Translations under genes and position numbers: made by a program
Notes under the pieces: model-generated
What the model saw: only the letters and a program-made list of their open reading frames with translations
Databases searched by the model: none
Told to the model about the DNA's origin: nothing
From: Thermoguttaceae bacterium
GTDB taxonomy: Bacteria > Planctomycetota > Planctomycetia > Pirellulales > Thermoguttaceae
DNA: 51,144 nt
NCBI GenBank assembly: GCA_025062105.1
Contig: JANXAQ010000262.1
Span: forward strand, 1-51,144
Direction of reading: 5' to 3'
Shown here: positions 42,900-51,144 of the stretch, piece by piece
Layout: each line of letters opens with the position of its first letter
Numbering within the stretch: the first letter of the stretch is position 1

Positions 42900-43155
42900 T
42901 GTACTTTCCGAAAAATTCCCCTTTAGGGGGGTTAAATTGTTCTGGTTTCGGCTTACCTTCATCGGCTGCCAGCTAGGCCCTTTGGATTGGCTAGCAGCGT
43001 AACCTTATTGGAAGGTCATAGGTTCCCAGGAGCCATTTTGGTAGGGTCTTTGGCGGGGGCTTAGAAGTTGGAAATGCTCTTCGGGAATGGGCGGCCCGGT
43101 TGGGCTGGCTCCATAGCATCTGCTCCTAACGAGTGATTTTGCAGAAAGTACAGTT
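42900..43155 (-). repeat. Family J repeat, second copy, inverted
   Basis: The reverse complement parallels 2505-2730 through the CCAAAATGGCTCC and CCAAAGGGCCTAGCTG blocks. Confidence 0.5.
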
Positions 43156-43281
43156 GCAGTGGGAGAACCTTTGCTAATCTAATTTTTTAAATTGCAGAAT
43201 GGTAGGCCCACTCCGCCCAAAAGCCCAAAACTTCGTATCCAAAAGGTCAACCGGCGAAAGGTTTCCCGCTCGCCGGTTTTA

Positions 43282-43470
43282 AGGAACCTTTGCGTAATCC
43301 TGAACATATAGTGAATTATATGAACTTTCGATTCGATAGCGGTTCGGTTCTTCTACCCGAAAACCTACTATCTATTAATTGCAGCAATGCTAGCACCCCT
43401 AGATATTGGGTTAAAGGGGGATAAGCCGCATAGTATAAGAATATCCTCTTCCCATTAGCCCCAGGGTTCC
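43282..43470 (+). repeat. Family B repeat, near full length
   Basis: It runs from AGGAACCTTTGCGTAATCC to CCCAGGGTTCC, with ATTGGGTTAAAGG and a TATAAGAATAT block. Confidence 0.7.
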
Positions 43471-43474
43471 TAGC

Positions 43475-43575
43475 ATATATAGGGCGTAACTATATTGGCA
43501 CCTTATATATTAGGGGTTAGAAGTACTGCACTTAAAATGGTATAAAAATATCTCCGTCGAATTATGCAAAGGTTC
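43475..43575 (+). repeat. Family B right half
   Basis: Only the right half is present, with AATGGTATAAAAATATC and ATTATGCAAAGGTTC. It directly follows the previous copy. Confidence 0.6.
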
Positions 43576-43576
43576 T

Positions 43577-43660
43577 TGGCTGTGTTGAAAGCTTTTCTGG
43601 TCGGAGACCTAAACTCACCAAAACTGGAGACAGCCTGACTCGCATGAGCAAAACCTTCCT
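43577..43660 (-). repeat. Family E repeat, reversed and partial
   Basis: GGCTGTGTTGAAAGCTTTTCTGGTCGGAG is the reverse complement of the right end of the copies at 13928 and 20741. Confidence 0.5.
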
Positions 43661-43783
43661 AAAGAATGAACAAATTTTTAATAGCACCGAGCCGTTTCTA
43701 GTGGTATCCGCTTTCGGTCTCTTCTTGTCTTCTAGGAGTGGGGAACATTTGGTGGTGGGAGAAGTCTTCGGAACCGCTTGGGT

Positions 43784-44035
43784 GGGGGGCTGAAATTCTG
43801 TGGAGCAATTGGGCAAAACAGAACTAGAAAAACAAGCCTACCCCCTGGGATTTCCGCTTTGCCAGCACCTAGCCGTTTTCCTGATATACCTAAACTCCTA
43901 CCAGAGAGTCATAGCCCTGGGGATCTGGAATACAGGGCCCTTGGTTGCTACAGATGTCAGCAAGAAGCAGTGGGATTGGACTGGGGATTACCCATCTTCC
44001 GGAACCTTCCTAAACGGACCACAAAAATCAGCCCC
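43784..44035 (+). repeat. Family G repeat, copy 2
   Basis: It runs from GGGGGCTGAAATTCTGTGG to AAAAATCAGCCCC and is similar along its length to the insert at 14817-15083. Confidence 0.65.
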
Positions 44036-44334
44036 GCTGGGCGGGAATGACAAAGACGGCTGATTGGTCTAAGATGGAATAGGGTCCTTCTTTCCCCGGC
44101 AAAAACGGAAGCCAGCTCCGTAATTTTACCCTCCAGAGGAACATCCCTTTCTGTTAGGTTCTGTGTCTGGGGAGACCTTTTTGGTTGGGAGGTCCAAGTT
44201 CATCAAAATGGCGCAAAAACCAACCCGTGGGGGAATCCTCCGATAGTACTGGGTACCTTACCACAGAGCCTTCGGTTATGCGAGGTGGACGGAATTATTG
44301 CCTTTCGTTCACATAACCCCCTCCTGCCTTAGCC
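44036..44334. other. Non-coding stretch, no gene seen
   Basis: Nothing recognised apart from a GGGCGGGAATGAC trace near 44040 that resembles the right-end palindromic repeats. Confidence 0.4.
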
Positions 44335-44473
44335 TGCGTTTTGCCAATTTCCAGAAGGTGTCTCTTTGGATAACCCATTGAAAATATTGGAGTTAGAGGT
44401 AGGTGAACAAAAGGAAGTCTCGTCGGAACTCCTCCAAGCCAACCAAGTTAGGGAAAACGGCGAAAGTGGAGCT
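44335..44473 (+). repeat. Family A repeat in the leader of the giant gene
   Basis: It runs from a decayed TGCGTTTTGCCAATTTCC to GGCGAAAGTGGAG, 80 bp upstream of the ATG at 44554. Confidence 0.6.
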
Positions 44474-44553
44474 TGGAACCACCCGCCCAGAGGCGGTTTA
44501 GATATAGGGTCTGTAGCAGGTCTTTTGTAGGGGTTGGGTTAAGGAGCAGAATG

Positions 44554-47500
44554 ATGAACCGGAAGAGAACCTGGTGGAAGGTGGCGGGTTTGCTTTTTGT
44601 GTGGTTACATCCAGAAGCTTTGTTGGGGGAGGAGGAACCTGGCGGGCCGGGTGGTACCCAGTCGCTGGTGGTGGAAGCAGAAGAAGGGCAGATTCTTAGT
44701 GGGAAGCTGCTGCGGCAGGAGCACCCGGCAGCTCATGGCGGAGCGTATGTGGAGGCGGTGTCTGAGGAGCCAGTGCGCCTTATGTACACCATCCGCCTGG
44801 CTCAGCCAGGCTATTATCGGCTGATCCCCATTTTCTGGCGTAATAGTGTACGGACCCCTCCTCGATTTTTCCCATTTCCAATACCTCGGTCCTTTGGACC
44901 GGACGCTCTGGCTGCGCTGGAAAGCCGCTTTTTCTTTACTGCTCCTGCCAGCGGGCGGATCGGCTTGCTGGATTTAGAGGGCAATCTGATAGAGCAGATC
45001 GAACTGGGGGGATATGTAACGGATATATTAGCCGATTCCGCTAGAAAACGTCTGTTGGTTGCGGATGCTGCGGGCGGCCGGATCGTAGTGGTCAATGCTC
45101 AGACCAAGCAGGTAGTTTTGGAGAAGGCGGTGCCTGGGGTGTGGCAGTTGGCAATGGCCCGGGGCCGATGGGGCTTAACGGAGGAGCACGAAGTGGTCTT
45201 TGCAGCAAGCAGAGCCAACCGGCGCCTATATCTTTTAGATGCTAAGACCTTGGAGGTGTTGCAGGAGTATGCTTTGCCGGCGGGAGCGGTGCATATGTCG
45301 ATAGTGGGCGGGCCGGAGGCTGAATTGCGGCTCGGTCTAGAACCAACTGTTTACCGACTGGAGGATTGGCAGCTGGTTTCGGCGGACCGATGGGACTATG
45401 GTTTTGGCGGTGGCCGATCGGCCGAATGGGGGACCCGGGGGGGAGTGGGCTGGACCCGATTTACTATTACCACGGAGGGGATCCAGATGACGGTTCGGAC
45501 CGCTCAGGGGGATCAGAGCCGGCGGTTGGCCTTGCCGATTCAGGGAAAGCCTATGGAATTGGCGGTTGTGGGCACCCGGTTGGTGATTGCTACGGACAAG
45601 GGGACGGTATATGTGGTAGATCCGGCTGGGGAGAAGGTGCTGGCTGGGCTGCCAATTACAGAGGGTCGTGTTGCCATGGCGGTGGTAGGCGCGCGTGTGT
45701 ATGCGACCGATTCGGTCCGAAACGAACTGGCTGTGGTAGAGGTGCTGGAGGGGAAAATTTCTGGAAGGATTGCTGTACCAGCCGGTCCGGTGGCGGTGGC
45801 CGGCTATGAACCGGTATGGTGGACTAAAGACTATGTGTCGGGATCCCTGGTTTTCGTAGCATGTCAAAAGGCGAAACTGGTGGCCGTGGTGGATATTGCC
45901 ACTGGCCGGGTAACTAGGACATTGCCGGTGGGTTTTGAGCCTGCTGCGGTGCAGGTGGTTTTGCCGCCTAATCCGGAGTGGTGGCCGGAAACGCCTTCGG
46001 AACGGCTTGGTATGGAGCAAAGCGTGCGGTTAGCAGTACTCCCGCGGCCGATGATTCTTCGGCAGGACGGAAAGTTTGTTCCTTCTGATCAAATTATTAG
46101 TCTTCCTCTGCAGCCTCATAACCAAGTCAGCCTGAAACAGCCCGACGGTATGGAAATCACCCTTTTGGCCGATAATAACCATACACTCCGATATCGGCAG
46201 GTGCGGAAAGGAGGACCTTTCACGGAGCGATGGATTGACGTTTCCCAGGTAACCGACACGCCAGGTGCGGCGCCAATGGTGGATCCTGGTGCTATATGTG
46301 TGGCGGGCCAGCCCTGGCATCGGGATATATGGATGAGTCCTGATCAACAGCTTTTCCTAGTGGCGGATAGTGAGGAATTTTGGCAGTGGAACGCTCCGGT
46401 GGTGCAGTTTGAGAAAGTTGATGGATCGGTCGAGGTGAAAATAAAACCCCAGGTGCAATTAGATGGTTTGCGTCTGGAGCCGGTTCCTCCGGTGGAGCTG
46501 CAAATAGTGGGGGATGGGCCGGCGGAGGTGCCGCCGAGGTATCGGGCTGTCTTTTATGCTGACGAACCCGTCCGGTTGAAATTGGCCCTTCGATTAACCC
46601 AACCGAGGGATCGGTTGGTCGGCCGTATAGAGGCTCAAATTTTTAATTATATGGATGAGCAAGTTTGGAGCGGGGATTGGCAGGAGGTGCTTGGCAGCGG
46701 ACAACCGGCTTCCCAGCGCCTGGTAGAGGTTCCACTCCGTCAGACAGGGGTGTTTCGGTTAGAAGCGGAATTCCGTTGCCCGGAGGGAAGGAGCCCGAAG
46801 CGGTTTTATTTCCTTCGGATGCCGCGGTTGGAGCGGCCTCGGCTTTTGGCTCGGCCGGCGCAATGGGCCGAAGCCAAAACAATCATGGCAAGATATCCCC
46901 TGCTGTTCCAGCGATACTTTCAATGGCTAGGCGAGCAGATGCAGACGGTAGGTTTTTTGCCCAGTTCGTTGGTCCGGGCGGAGTTTTTATCAGAATTGCC
47001 ACCTGAACAAAAGAAGATGCATGAACAGGGCGGATGGCGGCGGTATGATTTTGCCTGGCGGCTACTTGGGGTGGAGTTGGCGGCCGGGCTGCTGACAGAA
47101 CCGGAACGGAACCCATTCCATCATACGATCCACCAGGTGCTTCGGAGCGGTCGAACGGAGGCCTACTGCCATTTTCATCATCATGGGCCGTTCTTTCCTG
47201 GTTTTGATGCGGCTTTTCTGGACCTGGCAGCAGCAGAACTAGGTGAACAGTCGGAGCCGATCCGAAGACTTCGAGAGTTTATGGCCACCAGGCTAGGCGA
47301 TATGAACGTATTGGCCTGGACGTTGGCGGCCATGCAGGATCCTCCGACGCCTAGAGAACGGATGTTACTCTGGGAACTGATGACCTGGCGAGTGAATGCG
47401 GAGCGGTATTTTACGATTCATGCGGGCCGTCGGGGGGGTACCTGGTGGCTGAATCATCGGACGGGTTGCCACTGTCCGTTTGCCGCCTATGCCTATGCAT

Positions 47501-49089
47501 TCCTTTATTTACGCCACTTTTTTGGGGAAGAACGGCTACATGAGCGGACGTTTATTCAAGGGTTTTTGAGCCATGCACAACTTACTCGGCCTCGGAAGGA
47601 TGCGCGAGGGATTTTTGGACCGGAAAGTCCGCCGGGGGAACCTCAGCGATGGATCACTTTCGCCCTGAGCCGACATCCACTGACAGAGACCATCTACAAT
47701 TGGCGCCCCATGGTGGATCGGCTTCAGCAACCGGTGTCGCCCAGCCCAGAAGAATTGAGCCGATTCTTCTCCTTTCCCACCGGGGCCAACCATAATATGC
47801 CGACGCCTTTCGTCCTGCCGTTGGGCCTGGCTTTGGGCTGGTACGATCCCCAGATGCCGCAGGTTGGCTGGGAGGAACTGCCCCCGACGGTGCTGTTTGA
47901 CGGGGAAGGAGAAGTGGTCATGCGTTCTGATTATTCCCCGCAGGCAACAGAACTGTTTTTTGCCTGTGGGATTCGGGATCATGTATATCGACACCAACCG
48001 ACCCACCTGATGATTTTCAAAGCAGGTGAGCCGCTTTTAGCCACCGCCTCGTTTTGGGGCGACCATGGATGTCCATCTCTAGCAATCTCCCAGGGAAACA
48101 GTTGGGGCAATGTAGTTGTCATAGAGCCTTCGGATTGGCAGAGCCGATGGAAGAACAATTTCTTCCATCCTCGAGGGGAGGAATTAGCTCTGGTCAATCG
48201 ATTTACCAACGCCACGTTCCGTCGGTTGGTGCGGGAGCAGCGGTTGGTTGGCTATGTGCCTGCCGAAGGGGGCTTTGGTGGCGGCCTGAACCTGCACGGC
48301 CATACGGAAACCTTTCTCCATCGCGAAGGGCATCTGATCGCTTTTGAGACTCATCCGGCCTTCGACTATGTGGCCGGGGATGCTACGCTCAGTTGGCTGC
48401 CGGACCAAGCCCAGCGCGTGGTGCGACAGGTGGTTTTTGTTCGGCCGGATGTGGTGGTGGTGTATGACCGGGTTCGGCTGGGACCAAAGGCACAGCGGGC
48501 CTATTGGGTGGCTGCTACCGGTTTACAACTGCAAACCGAGCACAACCGGTTCATGGTCCAAAGCGGTCAGGCCTTTTTAAATGGGCTGGTGCTCCTGCCG
48601 GCCCAGGTTCAGCTAGCCATCCTCGACCCAGCCAAATCAGAAAAATATGCTCCCCTTTTCGACAAACGAGCTTTCATGCTGAAAGTGCTGGAAGTCCATC
48701 CGCCCGCCTTGCCCAAGCCGGAACCGGCCTCCAAAAGGCTGATCGAATTTCTGACAGTGATGCGAATTGGGTTGGACGGCCAGCCGAAGCTGACCGGTTC
48801 GGTACAATTGGTTGAAGACCAGCTCCAGGTGAAGTTGGAAGTGGAGGATCGGCACGTGGAGATCGGCTTCGACCGAGGAGAACTGTGCACCGGCCAGATC
48901 TGGATTCGGCCCAGCACATCGCAAGCAGCGGCAAACGCCACTGAATCGGTCCAGATCCGCCATCGCTTTAGCGAAAAGCTGGACGATACCTATGAACATT
49001 GGAACAAAGATCCTCGTTATCCTCTCTGGCAGACCGATCCTCGGTTCCGTTTCCTGGCGATTTCCCGCAGCAGAGCCGACCAAAATTGA
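44554..49089 (+). CDS. Giant exported beta-propeller / heparinase II/III-like protein
   Basis: 1511 residues. The signal peptide MNRKRTWWKVAGLLFVWLHPEALLG is placed by AAGGAG 7 bases before the ATG at 44554 (44551 is also possible; the frame opens at 44473). Residues about 40-110 look like a carbohydrate-binding jelly roll. About 134-470 form a YVTN-type beta-propeller (RLLVADAAGGRIVVVNAQT, LEVLQEYALPAG, GTVYVVDPAG, GRVTRTLPVGFEP). Linker domains follow, then a helical toroid from about 764 (YCHFHHHGPFFPGFDA, TWWLNHRTGCHCPFAA). The heparinase II/III beta-sandwich spans about 1115-1400 (VVMRSDYSPQATELFFACG, FDYVAGDATLSW, VVVVYDRV). A role in breaking down acidic polysaccharide is inferred. No sulfatase or transporter neighbours. 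Confidence 0.75.
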   Translation: MNRKRTWWKVAGLLFVWLHPEALLGEEEPGGPGGTQSLVVEAEEGQILSGKLLRQEHPAAHGGAYVEAVSEEPVRLMYTIRLAQPGYYRLIPIFWRNSVRTPPRFFPFPIPRSFGPDALAALESRFFFTAPASGRIGLLDLEGNLIEQIELGGYVTDILADSARKRLLVADAAGGRIVVVNAQTKQVVLEKAVPGVWQLAMARGRWGLTEEHEVVFAASRANRRLYLLDAKTLEVLQEYALPAGAVHMSIVGGPEAELRLGLEPTVYRLEDWQLVSADRWDYGFGGGRSAEWGTRGGVGWTRFTITTEGIQMTVRTAQGDQSRRLALPIQGKPMELAVVGTRLVIATDKGTVYVVDPAGEKVLAGLPITEGRVAMAVVGARVYATDSVRNELAVVEVLEGKISGRIAVPAGPVAVAGYEPVWWTKDYVSGSLVFVACQKAKLVAVVDIATGRVTRTLPVGFEPAAVQVVLPPNPEWWPETPSERLGMEQSVRLAVLPRPMILRQDGKFVPSDQIISLPLQPHNQVSLKQPDGMEITLLADNNHTLRYRQVRKGGPFTERWIDVSQVTDTPGAAPMVDPGAICVAGQPWHRDIWMSPDQQLFLVADSEEFWQWNAPVVQFEKVDGSVEVKIKPQVQLDGLRLEPVPPVELQIVGDGPAEVPPRYRAVFYADEPVRLKLALRLTQPRDRLVGRIEAQIFNYMDEQVWSGDWQEVLGSGQPASQRLVEVPLRQTGVFRLEAEFRCPEGRSPKRFYFLRMPRLERPRLLARPAQWAEAKTIMARYPLLFQRYFQWLGEQMQTVGFLPSSLVRAEFLSELPPEQKKMHEQGGWRRYDFAWRLLGVELAAGLLTEPERNPFHHTIHQVLRSGRTEAYCHFHHHGPFFPGFDAAFLDLAAAELGEQSEPIRRLREFMATRLGDMNVLAWTLAAMQDPPTPRERMLLWELMTWRVNAERYFTIHAGRRGGTWWLNHRTGCHCPFAAYAYAFLYLRHFFGEERLHERTFIQGFLSHAQLTRPRKDARGIFGPESPPGEPQRWITFALSRHPLTETIYNWRPMVDRLQQPVSPSPEELSRFFSFPTGANHNMPTPFVLPLGLALGWYDPQMPQVGWEELPPTVLFDGEGEVVMRSDYSPQATELFFACGIRDHVYRHQPTHLMIFKAGEPLLATASFWGDHGCPSLAISQGNSWGNVVVIEPSDWQSRWKNNFFHPRGEELALVNRFTNATFRRLVREQRLVGYVPAEGGFGGGLNLHGHTETFLHREGHLIAFETHPAFDYVAGDATLSWLPDQAQRVVRQVVFVRPDVVVVYDRVRLGPKAQRAYWVAATGLQLQTEHNRFMVQSGQAFLNGLVLLPAQVQLAILDPAKSEKYAPLFDKRAFMLKVLEVHPPALPKPEPASKRLIEFLTVMRIGLDGQPKLTGSVQLVEDQLQVKLEVEDRHVEIGFDRGELCTGQIWIRPSTSQAAANATESVQIRHRFSEKLDDTYEHWNKDPRYPLWQTDPRFRFLAISRSRADQN

Positions 49090-49109
49090 AATTGAAAAGG
49101 AACCTTTAC

Positions 49110-49253
49110 CTCGACGTATTCCATGTTTCCTCACTGCTTTTGTTTCCAGGAGTTCCACGTAACTCCTTTTGTTCGGGCAACTTCCTAAGTCCAATAATTA
49201 CAAGCAGTTAGAGTTTCCCCTTCGGGCCGAGCCCAAATTGGTAAAAGTCGAGT
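49110..49253 (+). repeat. Family A repeat
   Basis: It runs from CTCGACGTATTCCATG to GGTAAAAGTCGAG. It starts 20 bp after the giant gene's stop. Confidence 0.65.
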
Positions 49254-49257
49254 TTCC

Positions 49258-49344
49258 GTAATTCTAGAGAAAATAGTCCGTCTTACCTGATATCTTGGGT
49301 TGCTAGTACTGCTAGCACCCTAAACCCTAAGTATAGTAGCTAGG
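49258..49344 (-). repeat. Family B fragment
   Basis: The central B block GGTTGCTAGTACTGCTAGCACC without either terminus, lying between two A copies. Confidence 0.45.
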
Positions 49345-49366
49345 TGTTTCTCGGAGGGCAGTTAAA

Positions 49367-49513
49367 CTCGACTTTTGCCAATTTCCAGAGTCCAAATTTC
49401 TTTTGAGGTTCTAACCCTTAGAAAATATTAGGGTTAGGAAAATTGGTGAACAAAGAATCCTCAAAACCTAACTCCTGGAAATAAAAGAACTTACAAAAAT
49501 AGCAAAAGTCGAG
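49367..49513 (+). repeat. Family A repeat
   Basis: It runs from CTCGACTTTTGCCAATTTCC to AGCAAAAGTCGAG. It ends 76 bp upstream of ispH. Confidence 0.7.
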
Positions 49514-49589
49514 CGAAAGCCTACAAAATATATTCCAGATGATGCAGAGATTCCAGCACCAATTCCGTTTCTGGGGAAGGGCTTGTTGA

Positions 49590-50531
49590 ATGCAGATCAT
49601 TCTGGTTCAGCCCAGAGGATTTTGTGCCGGGGTGCGGATGGCGCTACAGACGCTGGAGCAGGCGTTGGAGCGGTTTGGCCCACCGGTGTATGTGTATCAT
49701 GAGATTGTGCATAACCGGTGGGTGGTGGAGGATTTTCGGCGGCGAGGGGCGGTGTTTGTAGAAGATTTAGCTCAGGTGCCTGGGGGGGCGTATTTGATTT
49801 TGTCGGCTCATGGGGTTTCGCCGGCTGTTCGAGCCGAAGCCACTGCCCGAGGCCTAAGGGTGATTGATGCCACCTGCCCTCTGGTAACGAAAGTTCATCA
49901 GGAGGCCATCCGATTCGCCCAACAAGGGTATCGGATTTTGCTCATCGGCCATGCAGGCCATGACGAAATCGTTGGCGTCATGGGCGAAGCGCCCGAGGCG
50001 ATTTGGTTGATCCAATCGGCCCAAGATGTAGATCAGCTCCAGTGGCCGCCGGATACCAAAGTGGCCTATCTGACGCAGACGACCCTTTCCAAATCGGAGG
50101 TGGAGAAGATCGTTGCGCGGCTTCGGGAGCGGTTTCCCCAAATCGTCGGCCCCTCCAAAGATGACATCTGCTATGCCACGCAAAACCGGCAGGAGGCAGT
50201 TCGGCTCCTGGCTCCGGAGGTAGATATGGCTCTGGTGGTCGGAAGTGCCAATAGCTCCAATAGCCGGCGACTGGCTGAAATCGCACAGGCCCAAGGAGTG
50301 CCCGCTTATCTGATCGACGGTCCCCAGGACCTCCGGCCTGAGTGGTTCCGAGGCGATGAAACGGTTCTGCTCACGGCTGGCGCCAGTGCACCGGAACATC
50401 TGGTAGCCGAGTGCCTCCAGTGGCTCCAGGAGCGATTCCAAGCCACGGTCCATGAACGCATCGTCTGCCAAGAACACATCCAGTTCCCGCTACCGGCGGA
50501 ATTGCGACGGTTGTCGAAGCCGGTAAAATGA
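49590..50531 (+). CDS. ispH: 4-hydroxy-3-methylbut-2-enyl diphosphate reductase
   Basis: A 313-residue iron-sulfur enzyme for the last step of the MEP isoprenoid pathway, reducing HMBPP to IPP and DMAPP in the cytosol. The three cluster cysteines are C12 (RGFCAGV), C96 (DATCPLV) and C194 (DDICYATQNRQ). The substrate-contacting H41, H74, H124 and E126 are all at their E. coli positions, as is the SANSSNS loop. The length is normal. The ATG at 49590 has GGGAAGGG about 9 bases upstream. It stands alone, with no other MEP genes in the window. Confidence 0.97.
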   Translation: MQIILVQPRGFCAGVRMALQTLEQALERFGPPVYVYHEIVHNRWVVEDFRRRGAVFVEDLAQVPGGAYLILSAHGVSPAVRAEATARGLRVIDATCPLVTKVHQEAIRFAQQGYRILLIGHAGHDEIVGVMGEAPEAIWLIQSAQDVDQLQWPPDTKVAYLTQTTLSKSEVEKIVARLRERFPQIVGPSKDDICYATQNRQEAVRLLAPEVDMALVVGSANSSNSRRLAEIAQAQGVPAYLIDGPQDLRPEWFRGDETVLLTAGASAPEHLVAECLQWLQERFQATVHERIVCQEHIQFPLPAELRRLSKPVK

Positions 50532-50599
50532 TGGCCTCCGGTGTGCCTTGGACGTTCTCCCGGAGTGGTGGACAAAGGGTTGGACCCCAGTAACCGGTC

Positions 50600-51144
50600 T
50601 GCTGAGGTAGCTGGCTTCTTTTGCGGTGGGGAGAAGCGGAGGGGAGCCTGCAGCCGGTGTGCTTACGCACACCACCCTCTCCCGCGGAGGCAAGAGGGGA
50701 TTTTTCTGGATCCCTGCTTGCGCAGGGATGACAATAGGGGCGTGCCCGGAGCCGGATGGGCCTTGGGGTGTCATTCCTGCGAAAGCAGGAATCCAGGCCT
50801 CTCTGGGCAGGCACTCTTGGTAAAAGAATGGCCTACTTACCCGAACCCTCTTGGCGCGGTGGGGAGATGGGAGGAGGCCCCCTCACCCGGCCTGCTGCGC
50901 AGAGCGGCCTCTGCCGCGGTGGGGAGAGGGGGATTTCCCCCTCACCCGGCCAGGCTAACGCCTGGCCGGCCTCTCCCGCGGTGGGGAGAGGCGTTTTTTC
51001 TGGACTGCCGCTTGCGCGGGAATGACAATAGGCGCCCCCTCACCCTAACCCTCTCCCGCGGTGGGGAGAGGGGACGGACAAGGGGGTAGCGCAAAGGAGC
51101 CCGGATCCCTGCTTGCGCAGGGATGACATCGGAGGCCCCCTCAC
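50600..51144. repeat. Cluster of GC-rich palindromic (REP-like) repeats
   Basis: Two alternating motifs fill the region after ispH. Motif 1, CTCTCCCGCGGTGGGGAGAG, is at about 50682 (imperfect), 50910, 50970 and 51052, often preceded by CCCCCTCACC. Motif 2, CTGCTTGCGCAGGGATGAC or its reverse GTCATTCCTGCGAAAGCAGG, is at about 50717, 50770, 51005 and 51108. Both fold into strong hairpins. The 182-codon plus-strand frame across them is repeat read-through, not a gene. The cluster runs off the window edge. Confidence 0.75.

Noticed and set aside
43778..44063. 90- and 87-codon ORFs over family G
   Set aside because: The corresponding frames in the other G copy (14817-15083) do not encode a similar peptide, so they are incidental.
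50541..51089. 182-codon plus-strand ORF after ispH
   Set aside because: It is open because the GC-rich palindromes lack stops in this frame. Its residues mirror the repeats, and the region is better explained as a REP-like cluster.
1..51144. tRNA, rRNA, tmRNA or riboswitch genes
   Set aside because: Scanning intergenic regions for T-arm motifs and conserved rRNA stretches by eye found nothing convincing. A covariance-model search would settle it.

Overview
The window looks like chromosomal DNA of a planctomycete, probably of the Pirellulales/Thermogutta type. This is inferred from gene content; no marker gene such as rRNA is present. The clues are: a FlgI-like P-ring lipoprotein fused to HEAT-type repeats with no flagellar genes around it; a TatC with a huge first loop; very large secreted polysaccharide-degrading or beta-propeller proteins; a DUF4912 protein; a eukaryotic-type Ser/Thr kinase; and small proline-rich secreted proteins and lipoproteins.

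Gene layout, left to right: a GntR/FCD regulator (-); a YugP-type membrane zinc protease (+); a small conserved protein (-); a Wzz-like chain-length/coiled-coil membrane protein (-); an exported PcRGLX/YetA-like protein (-) and an exported kelch + fibronectin-III protein (-); a Rho-N/DUF4912 protein (+); ribF overlapping a DHH phosphoesterase gene (+); a lipoprotein and a small secreted protein (+); an NTF2-like membrane protein (-); an MTH1187-type thiamine-binding protein (-); a decayed IS5-family transposase (-); the FlgI-like/HEAT lipoprotein (+); smc (+); a Ser/Thr kinase (+); a PII protein (+); tatC (-) divergent from manA (+); a small lipoprotein (-); a 1511-residue propeller + heparinase-like exported protein (+); and ispH (+). 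Most genes stand alone. The only tight coupling is ribF-DHH, a 4-base GTGA overlap, probably a remnant of the widespread rbfA-nrnA-truB-ribF cluster.

The striking part is what lies between the genes. The 22 intact CDSs add up to about 28 kb, so only about 55 % of the window codes. The rest is packed with short non-coding dispersed repeats in at least nine families, named A to J here (no I). Several have terminal inverted repeats, several are nested in one another, and some have direct repeats at the insertion point. Family A (about 148 bp, ends CTCGACTTTTGCC) has about 20 full or partial copies. Family B (about 190 bp, ends GGAACCTCTGCA) has about 15. Family F (about 280 bp, ends TCGCTGTTATACAC) has five. 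C, D, E, G, H and J have two to five each. Nesting gives a relative order: B and G went into F, and A went into B. Repeats frequently begin right at, or within about 50 bp of, stop codons. None carries a transposase, so they look like MITEs moved in trans. The only transposase seen is a frameshifted, truncated IS5-family relic.

The last 600 bp, and a trace at the left edge, hold a different class of GC-rich palindromic repeats of REP-like type. I saw no tRNA, rRNA, CRISPR array or replication origin. All repeat families and copy boundaries were found by eye and are approximate to a few bases.
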